The translations under genes were made by a program, and so were the position numbers. Shown here one piece after another: positions 5,985 through 10,896 of a stretch of DNA of 10,896 nucleotides; the first letter of the stretch is position 1, and each line of letters opens with the position of its first letter. A model generated the notes under the pieces. The model worked only from the letters and a program-made list of their open reading frames with translations, had not been told where the DNA came from and ran no database searches. This DNA is from Rhizobiales bacterium CCH3-A5 (GTDB lineage: Bacteria; Pseudomonadota; Alphaproteobacteria; Rhizobiales; Beijerinckiaceae): the NCBI GenBank assembly GCA_001556025.1, contig LSIB01000169.1, positions 1-10,896 of the forward strand. The letters are read 5' to 3'.

Positions 5985-6665
5985 ATGTACAACACCGACA
6001 TCCCGACCCGCGCCGAACTGCCGACTAACGCCCAGCTTCTGCGCTCGACCGCCATCGCCATCGTCGCGGCGACCGGCATCCTTGTGACCATCGTGCTGCC
6101 CGCCGAATACGCGATCGACCCCACCGGCGTCGGCCGCATGCTCAGGCTGACCGAGATGGGCGAGATCAAGACCCAGCTCGCAGCCGAAGCCGAGGCCGAC
6201 CGCCTGAAGGACCTCTCCACGACGCCGATTCAACCGGCCCCCGCGACGCCGGCCCCGGACCAGCGCTCCGGCCTGCTGACCACGCTGGCCGGGCTCCTCG
6301 TCTCGCCTGCGCAGGCCGGCGAACGGCTCGATCTCGCCCAGGCCGAGAAGACCGACGAGACCGTGATCACGCTCGATCCGACCAAGGGGACCGAATACAA
6401 GCTCACCATGGTCAAGGGCGCAAAGGTCACCTTCGAGTGGAGCGTCAAGGACGGCGTCGTCAACTACGACATGCACGGCACGCCCGGCCCCGGCGCCAAG
6501 GAGAAGAGCTACAAGACCGGCCGCGCGGTAGCGGGCGATACCGGCGTGCTGACCGCCGAATTCGACGGCGGCCATGGCTGGTTCTGGCGCAACCGCGGCA
6601 CGAAGCCGGTGATCATCATCCTGCGCACCAAAGGCGCCTATGCCGAGATCAAGCGCATGAGCTGA
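5985..6665 (+). CDS. Single-pass 'transmembrane anchor' protein partnered with HupE
   Basis: This 226-residue protein has one N-terminal membrane helix (about 21-40, no cleavage site). A charged helical stretch (50-75), a Pro/Ala-rich linker (82-95) and a weakly hydrophobic segment ending in SPAQAGE (96-112) lead to a C-terminal beta-rich domain (about 120-226). That domain contains YKLTMVKGAKVTFEW, YDMHGTPG and EFDGGHGWFWRNRG. Its His, Asp and aromatic residues suggest a periplasmic ligand- or metal-binding domain, but no catalytic motif is seen. I recognise the type as the protein often named 'transmembrane anchor protein' next to HupE-like genes; its function is not known to me. It starts 20 bases after hupE with AAGGA about ten bases upstream, so the two are almost certainly cotranscribed. 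Confidence 0.7.
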   Translation: MYNTDIPTRAELPTNAQLLRSTAIAIVAATGILVTIVLPAEYAIDPTGVGRMLRLTEMGEIKTQLAAEAEADRLKDLSTTPIQPAPATPAPDQRSGLLTTLAGLLVSPAQAGERLDLAQAEKTDETVITLDPTKGTEYKLTMVKGAKVTFEWSVKDGVVNYDMHGTPGPGAKEKSYKTGRAVAGDTGVLTAEFDGGHGWFWRNRGTKPVIIILRTKGAYAEIKRMS

Positions 6666-6675
6666 CGAGGTTCCA

Positions 6676-6705
6676 GCCGGCCTGCGAGAACGCGGGTCGG
6701 CCGGC
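6676..6705. terminator. Possible bidirectional hairpin between convergent genes
   Basis: Arms GCCGGCC (6676-6682) and GGCCGGC (6699-6705) surround a 16-base loop, in the 76-base gap between the anchor gene and the convergent GDCCVxC gene. The position fits a shared terminator, but there is no T-run on either side and such G+C-rich repeats occur by chance in this DNA. Confidence 0.3.
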
Positions 6706-6741
6706 AGGCGCGAACCGAAAACAGCTCGCTTGGGCGCAGAC

Positions 6742-7005
6742 CTAAAATCCGTCCCCGGAGCCGGTTCGCGCCGCGATCCGAGGCGCACAGCAGCCCGCCG
6801 CTGACGGCTGTCCATCGCTGGCGGCCTGAATCGGCGGACAGGGCACGTCGCCATAAGAGCAGAACACGCAGCAATCGCCTTCAAGCGGTCGCAGCAGTAC
6901 TCCGCAGCTCTTGCATTCGTAGAAAAACCAGCAGGCGTCCGTCGGCATCGTCTCAGTCGCCTGATGGGCGCAGCGAGGACAAGTCAGAGTCGATTCAAGC
7001 TGCAT
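6742..7005 (-). CDS. Cys-rich GDCCVxC-domain protein of the mercury gene cluster
   Basis: This 87-residue cytosolic protein has 11 Cys. Two CxxC pairs (Cys9/Cys12 and Cys31/Cys34) look like a zinc ribbon. Next comes GDCCVFCSYGDVPCPPIQ (43-60, with Cys45, Cys46, Cys49 and Cys56), the hallmark of the GDCCVxC '(seleno)protein' family. Here all positions are ordinary Cys codons, with no in-frame TGA for Sec. The tail has another Cys pair (72-73). The family is often found beside mercury genes; its biochemical role is unknown, and thiol capture of Hg(II) is an inference. ATG 7005 is chosen because the family starts close to the first CxxC pair; the frame is open further upstream but overlaps merT. 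The gene starts five bases after the merT stop, so the two are cotranscribed and probably translationally coupled, which would excuse the weak ribosome binding site. Confidence 0.8.
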   Translation of the reverse strand: MQLESTLTCPRCAHQATETMPTDACWFFYECKSCGVLLRPLEGDCCVFCSYGDVPCPPIQAASDGQPSAAGCCAPRIAARTGSGDGF

Positions 7006-7010
7006 GAGGA

Positions 7011-7427
7011 TCACCGCGTCAGCTTGAGCAGGGCCGGCTCGATATAGGGCGACCAGACGAGCGCCAGCCCGACGACCAGAGAGCCGAAGCCGAGCAGTCC
7101 GATCGTGCGGCGGGATGTTCCTGGCTTGGCGCATGTGTCGCCATCACAGCTCGGCCTGCGCCTTCGCCAGAAGAAAAAAGCCCAGCCGAGAGCCAGCATA
7201 CCCGCAGCGCCGGCAATAAGCAGCGGCCGGATATCGGCCAGGAAGGCAAGGCCGCTGAAGACCGCCCCCGTCGCTCCAAGTCCCGCGAGCGCGATCGGCA
7301 GCACGCAGCATGAGGATGCGACCAGCGCGCCGATCCCAACGACCGCGCCCGTCCCGGCCAGGAGGCGCGTGGATGGCGCCGGGAGAGGCTCCGTCGTGCT
7401 CGACTTTCCGAGTTCCGCGCTGAACAT
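7011..7427 (-). CDS. merT: Mercuric ion transporter MerT
   Basis: This is a 138-residue inner-membrane protein with three hydrophobic segments (about 24-53, 60-87 and 108-128). The first helix carries the vicinal Cys40-Cys41 in ASSCCVLPIALAGLGATGA, the MerT signature that accepts Hg(II) from the periplasm. The loop after helix 2 has Cys94 and Cys99 in RPSCDGDTC, matching the second, cytosolic Cys pair of MerT. The ATG at 7427 (GGAG eight bases upstream) is preferred over the one at 7451, because the MerR-type -10 box at 7460-7455 would put the transcript start at or after 7451. Transcribed divergently from merR and followed by the GDCCVxC gene. No merP or merA is seen next to it. Confidence 0.88.
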   Translation of the reverse strand: MFSAELGKSSTTEPLPAPSTRLLAGTGAVVGIGALVASSCCVLPIALAGLGATGAVFSGLAFLADIRPLLIAGAAGMLALGWAFFFWRRRRPSCDGDTCAKPGTSRRTIGLLGFGSLVVGLALVWSPYIEPALLKLTR

Positions 7428-7454
7428 GAATGGTGCTCCGTTTCGATCCATGGC

Positions 7455-7485
7455 ACTCTGCCTCCCGTAGCCACTACGGGATCAA
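7455..7485 (-). promoter_or_regulatory. MerR-type promoter/operator of merT
   Basis: On the minus strand a TTGATC -35 box (7485-7480) and a CAGAGT -10 box (7460-7455, weak) are separated by 19 bases, the over-long spacer typical of MerR-activated promoters. Inside the spacer is a perfect dyad, CCCGTAG / CTACGGG around three bases (7464-7480), close to the CCGTA...TACGG arms of classical mer operators. It lies 12 bases before the merR ATG on the other strand, so MerR probably also represses itself here. Confidence 0.8.
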
Positions 7486-7492
7486 GCCACAT

Positions 7493-7987
7493 ATGCTCAC
7501 AAAGGCGCGAGGCATCGCCGCGGGACAGCTTGCACAAGCCGCAGGCGTCAATCTCGAGACGGTCCGCTACTATGAGACTATCGGGCTGATGCCCGCGCCG
7601 CCGCGCACGTCGGGCGGCCATCGCGTCTACGACGACGCCCATGTCAGGCGGCTGGCCTTCATTCGCCGAGGCCGCGAGCTGGGGTTCAGCATCGACGAGA
7701 TTCGCGCCCTCCTGATCCTGAACGACCCCCGCCATGGCTCCTGCGCGGAGGTCAAGGACATCGCGTCGACGCACCTCACCGAGGTGCGTCGCAAGCTCGC
7801 AGACCTGACGAGGCTGGAGAGTATCCTCGCCGCATCCGTCGCGCGCTGCACCAGTGAGCCGCTCGCGCCATGTCCCGTGCTCGATATGCTCGGACCCGAA
7901 GCGTCGTCGCCTGACGCCGCCTTGAAGACGCTTGATCGCTCACTGGACGGGCTCAGACACGATCGGCGAACTGGAGACCGTGCCTGA
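7493..7987 (+). CDS. merR: MerR mercury(II)-responsive transcription regulator
   Basis: This is a 164-residue MerR-family regulator. The winged helix-turn-helix (about 8-75) includes VRYYETIGLM and GGHRVYDDAHV. Metal-site residues are Cys84, Cys119 and Cys127. The 35-residue spacing from Cys84 to Cys119 equals that between Cys82 and Cys117 in Tn501 MerR, which marks a +2 metal sensor, unlike Ser77 in the CueR protein at 139-624. The gap between the last two Cys is one residue shorter than in Tn501. Divergent merT and the operator between them support Hg(II) as inducer. The ATG at 7493 is preferred; upstream in-frame codons run through the operator. The tail after the metal loop (about 128-164) is longer than in Tn501 MerR. 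Its last 48 bases overlap the 3' end of cusA on the other strand. Confidence 0.88.
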   Translation: MLTKARGIAAGQLAQAAGVNLETVRYYETIGLMPAPPRTSGGHRVYDDAHVRRLAFIRRGRELGFSIDEIRALLILNDPRHGSCAEVKDIASTHLTEVRRKLADLTRLESILAASVARCTSEPLAPCPVLDMLGPEASSPDAALKTLDRSLDGLRHDRRTGDRA

Positions 7988-10896
7988 ATTGGCGCCGCCA
8001 TCCGTCGGATGACGGCCGGACAGCCCAGCCGCCGCCGGCAGCCCCCAGCCCTTGACCAGCCCGTAGATCGCCGGGATCACCAACAGCGTCAGCACGGTCG
8101 AGGAGACCATGCCGCCGATCATCGGGGTGGCGATGCGCTGCATCACCTCCGAGCCCGTGCCGGTGTTCCAGAGGATCGGCAGCAGGCCCGCCATGATCGC
8201 GATCACGGTCATGATTTTTGGCCGAAGCCGCTCGACCGCGCCGAGCATGATCGCGTCGCGAAGATCGGCGCGGGTGAAGGCTCGTCCTTCCGCCGCGCAG
8301 CGCGCCCGCACCTCCTTCAGGGCCTGGTCGAGATAGATCAGCATGATCACGCCGGTCTCGGCCGCGACGCCCGCGAGCGCGATGAAGCCGACCGCGACCG
8401 CCACCGACATGTTGAAGCCCTGCCACCAGAGCAGCCAGATTCCGCCGACCAGCGCGAAGGGCAGCGACAGCATGACGATGAGCGTCTCGGTCAGCCGGCG
8501 GAAGTTGAGGTAGAGCAGCAGGAAGATGATCGCGAGCGTCACCGGAACGACGATCTTCAGCCGCGCCTCGGCCCGCTCGAGATATTCGAACTGGCCGCTC
8601 CAGGCGACGCGGTAGCCGGTCGGGAGCTGGACCGCCTGGGCGATCGCGCCTTGCGCCTCGCGGACATAGCCGCCGAGATCGCGCCCGGCGATGTCGACGA
8701 AGATGTAGATCGCGAGCTGGCCGTTCTCGGTCCGGATCGTGGTCGCACCGCGCTTGCGCTCGATTTTGGCGACCTCGCCGAGCGGCACCGAGCCGCCCGA
8801 CGGCATCGTCACCTGGACCTCGCGCGCGATCGCCTGCGGATCGGAGCGCAGATCGCGCGGATAGCGGATGGTGACGCCGTAGCGCTCGCGGCCTTCGACC
8901 GTGGTCGTCACCGTCTCGCCGCCCATCGCCATCGTGACCGCGCCTTGGACGTCGCCGACGGAGAGCCCGTAGCGCCCGAGCGCGATCCGATCGGGCACGA
9001 TGTCGAGAAAATAGCCCCCGATGACGCGCTCGGCATAGGCGCTAGTGGTGCCCGGCACGGCCTTGAGCACGGTCTCGATCTGGCGCGCGACGCCTTCCAT
9101 CTTGGTCAGGTCGTCGCCAAAGACCTTGACGCCGATCGGCGTGCGGATGCCGGTCGCCAGCATGTCGATGCGGGCGCGGATCGGCTGCGTCCAGGCGTTG
9201 GAGACGCCGGGGAACTGCAGCGCCTTGTCAATCTCGGCTTTCAGCGTGTCGCCGGTGACGCCCGCGCGCCATTGCTCCTGGGGTTTAAGGTTGATGATGG
9301 TCTCGAACATCTCCGTCGGGGCCGGATCGGTCGCGGTCTGGGCGCGCCCGGCCTTGCCGTAGACCGAGGCGACCTCCGGGAAGGACCGGATGATCTGGTT
9401 TTGCGTCTGGAGCAGTTCGGCCGCCTTGGTGACGGAGAGGCCCGGCAGGGTCGTGGGCATGTACATCAGCGTGCCCTCGTTCAGCGTCGGCATGAACTCC
9501 GAGCCGAGCTGGCGCGCCGGCCAGACGCTGACGCCGAGCACGGCGAGCGCCAGCAGGATCGTCAGCACCCTGGCGCGGAGCACACCCCTGATCAGCGGGC
9601 GGTAAAGCCAGATCAGCGCCCGGTTCACAGGGTTCTTGTGCTCCGGGATGATCCGGCCCCGTACGAACACGACCATCAGCGCCGGCACCAGCGTCACCGA
9701 CAGGAAGGCGGCGGCCGCCATCGCAAACGTCTTGGTGTAGGCGAGCGGCCCGAACAGCCGGCCCTCCTCGCCCTCCAGCGTGAAGATCGGCAGGAACGAG
9801 ACGGTGATCACCAGCAGGCTGAAGAACAGCGCCGGCCCGACCTCGCTTGCCGCCTCGATGATGATCTCGATGCGCGGCTTACCCGGCGGCGCGCGCTCGA
9901 GATGCTTGTGAGCGTTCTCGATCATCACGATGGCGGCGTCGATCATCGCCCCGACCGCGATCGCGATGCCGCCCAAGCTCATGATGTTGGAGCCCAGCCC
10001 CAGCGCCTTCATCGCCGCGAACGCGATCAGAATGCCCACGGGGAGCATCAGGATCGCCACCAGCGCGCTGCGCAGATGCAGAAGGAAGACGATGCAGACC
10101 AGCGCGACGATGACGCTCTCCTCGATCAGCGTCGCCTTCAGCGTCTCGATCGCCCGCTCGATCAGGTGCGAGCGGTCATAGACCGGCACGATCTCGGCTC
10201 CGCCCGGCAGGGTCGCGGCGATCTCGGCGAGCCTCGCCTTGGCACGCTCGATCACGCCGAGCGCATTGGCCCCGAAGCGCTGCAGCACGATGCCGCTGGC
10301 GACCTCGCCCTCGCCGTTGAGTTCGGTGATGCCGCGCCGCTCGTCGGGTCCGAGTTCGACTCTCGCGACGTCGGCGAGGCGCAAGGGCGCGCCGCGCTCG
10401 GTCCGGAGCACGATGTTCTCGATATCGGCGATCGACTTCAGGTAGCCGCGCCCGCGCACCACGAACTCGAATTCGGCGAGCTCGACGGTGCGCCCGCCGA
10501 CATCCATGTTGCTGTTGCGCACCGCCTCGCGCAGCGTCGACAGCGAGACGCCCTGCGCCCGCAGCCGCACCGGATCGACCACGATGGCGTATTGCTTGAC
10601 GAAGCCGCCGACGCTGGCGACTTCGGCCACGCCCTCGGCGCGCGAGGCGGCAAAGCGCACCGACCAGTCCTGAACCGAGCGCAGTTCGGCGAGCGTCATC
10701 TCCTTGGCCATCACGGCATACTGGTAGACCCAGCCGACGCCGGTGGCGTCCGGCCCCAATGTTGGCGAGACGCCGGCGGGCAGGCGGCGCGCGGCGGCGT
10801 TGAGATATTCCAGCACGCGCGAGCGCGCCCAGTACGGGTCGGTGCCGTCCTCGAAGATGACATAGACGAAGGAGACGCCGAAGAAGGAGAAGCCGC
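7940..10896 (-). CDS. cusA: CusA-type HME-RND heavy-metal efflux pump, 5' end outside window
   Basis: About 984 residues of an inner-membrane RND pump are visible; the frame runs off the right edge, and comparison with E. coli CusA (1047 aa) suggests some 75-80 N-terminal residues are missing. The first visible part (FFGVSFVYVIFEDGTDPYWA) matches the porter domain. TM4 carries GAMIDAAIVMIENAHKHLE, the CusA-type signature, with the proton-relay Asp at 9938-9940. The partner acidic residue lies in GVAAETG and the Lys in RLRPKIM. The Met equivalent to CusA Met573 is present (RIDML, 9161-9163); the other two of the Met triad do not align. With CusB and CusC it would expel Cu(I)/Ag(I) across the envelope; those genes would be upstream, beyond the window. 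The reading frame is intact. Its 3' end overlaps merR by 48 bases, convergently. Confidence 0.9.
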   Translation of the reverse strand, partial: GFSFFGVSFVYVIFEDGTDPYWARSRVLEYLNAAARRLPAGVSPTLGPDATGVGWVYQYAVMAKEMTLAELRSVQDWSVRFAASRAEGVAEVASVGGFVKQYAIVVDPVRLRAQGVSLSTLREAVRNSNMDVGGRTVELAEFEFVVRGRGYLKSIADIENIVLRTERGAPLRLADVARVELGPDERRGITELNGEGEVASGIVLQRFGANALGVIERAKARLAEIAATLPGGAEIVPVYDRSHLIERAIETLKATLIEESVIVALVCIVFLLHLRSALVAILMLPVGILIAFAAMKALGLGSNIMSLGGIAIAVGAMIDAAIVMIENAHKHLERAPPGKPRIEIIIEAASEVGPALFFSLLVITVSFLPIFTLEGEEGRLFGPLAYTKTFAMAAAAFLSVTLVPALMVVFVRGRIIPEHKNPVNRALIWLYRPLIRGVLRARVLTILLALAVLGVSVWPARQLGSEFMPTLNEGTLMYMPTTLPGLSVTKAAELLQTQNQIIRSFPEVASVYGKAGRAQTATDPAPTEMFETIINLKPQEQWRAGVTGDTLKAEIDKALQFPGVSNAWTQPIRARIDMLATGIRTPIGVKVFGDDLTKMEGVARQIETVLKAVPGTTSAYAERVIGGYFLDIVPDRIALGRYGLSVGDVQGAVTMAMGGETVTTTVEGRERYGVTIRYPRDLRSDPQAIAREVQVTMPSGGSVPLGEVAKIERKRGATTIRTENGQLAIYIFVDIAGRDLGGYVREAQGAIAQAVQLPTGYRVAWSGQFEYLERAEARLKIVVPVTLAIIFLLLYLNFRRLTETLIVMLSLPFALVGGIWLLWWQGFNMSVAVAVGFIALAGVAAETGVIMLIYLDQALKEVRARCAAEGRAFTRADLRDAIMLGAVERLRPKIMTVIAIMAGLLPILWNTGTGSEVMQRIATPMIGGMVSSTVLTLLVIPAIYGLVKGWGLPAAAGLSGRHPTDGGANSGTVSSSPIVSEPVQ

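Noticed and set aside
6742..7005. Selenocysteine reading of the GDCCVxC protein.
   Set aside because: All Cys positions of the motif are TGC or TGT and the frame ends in TAG, so no Sec codon is present.
7428..7451. Longer merT start at ATG 7451.
   Set aside because: It would begin at or before the transcript start set by the MerR-type promoter and lacks a ribosome binding site; ATG 7427 has GGAG.

Overview
This 10.9 kb, GC-rich window (by eye about 65% G+C) is a dense heavy-metal homeostasis island. The protein styles suggest an alphaproteobacterium, probably of the Hyphomicrobiales (Bosea/Methylobacterium-like); this comes from protein resemblance only, as there is no rRNA or other marker. 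No insertion sequence, integrase, tRNA or CRISPR array is visible, so whether it lies on a plasmid, an island or the chromosome cannot be told.

Layout. (1) 1-1840, plus strand: the last codons of a Cu(+)-ATPase (CopA type), a CueR-type copper sensor, and a PLP-dependent class V aminotransferase-fold enzyme, closely spaced and probably one operon. (2) 4684-1864, minus strand: a CsoR/RcnR-family sensor with a DmeR/InrS-like nickel/cobalt ligand set, an MFS exporter with a His-rich tail, a short Crp/Fnr-family regulator, and a Spy/CpxP-like periplasmic protein. A 20-base Crp/Fnr-like dyad lies between the last two. (3) 4792-6665, plus strand, divergent from the sensor: a His-rich secreted protein, a HupE/UreJ-family membrane transporter and a single-pass 'transmembrane anchor' protein. 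(4) 7427-6742, minus strand: MerT and a Cys-rich GDCCVxC protein. (5) 7493-7987, plus strand: MerR, divergent from merT across a perfect 17-base dyad inside a promoter with a 19-base spacer. (6) 10896-7940, minus strand: a large 5'-truncated CusA-type HME-RND pump, convergent with merR and overlapping its 3' end.

Together these would handle copper/silver (CopA, CueR, CusA), nickel/cobalt (DmeR-like sensor, MFS exporter, HupE) and mercury (MerR, MerT). Cytosolic sensors of three families (two MerR, one CsoR/RcnR, one Crp/Fnr) sit within 8 kb. The least understood parts are the His-rich/HupE/anchor triad, the PLP enzyme beside cueR, the GDCCVxC protein in the place where merP would be expected, and the Crp/Fnr regulator with its dyad. 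Nearly all the sequence is coding; no gene-free stretch exceeds about 110 bases.
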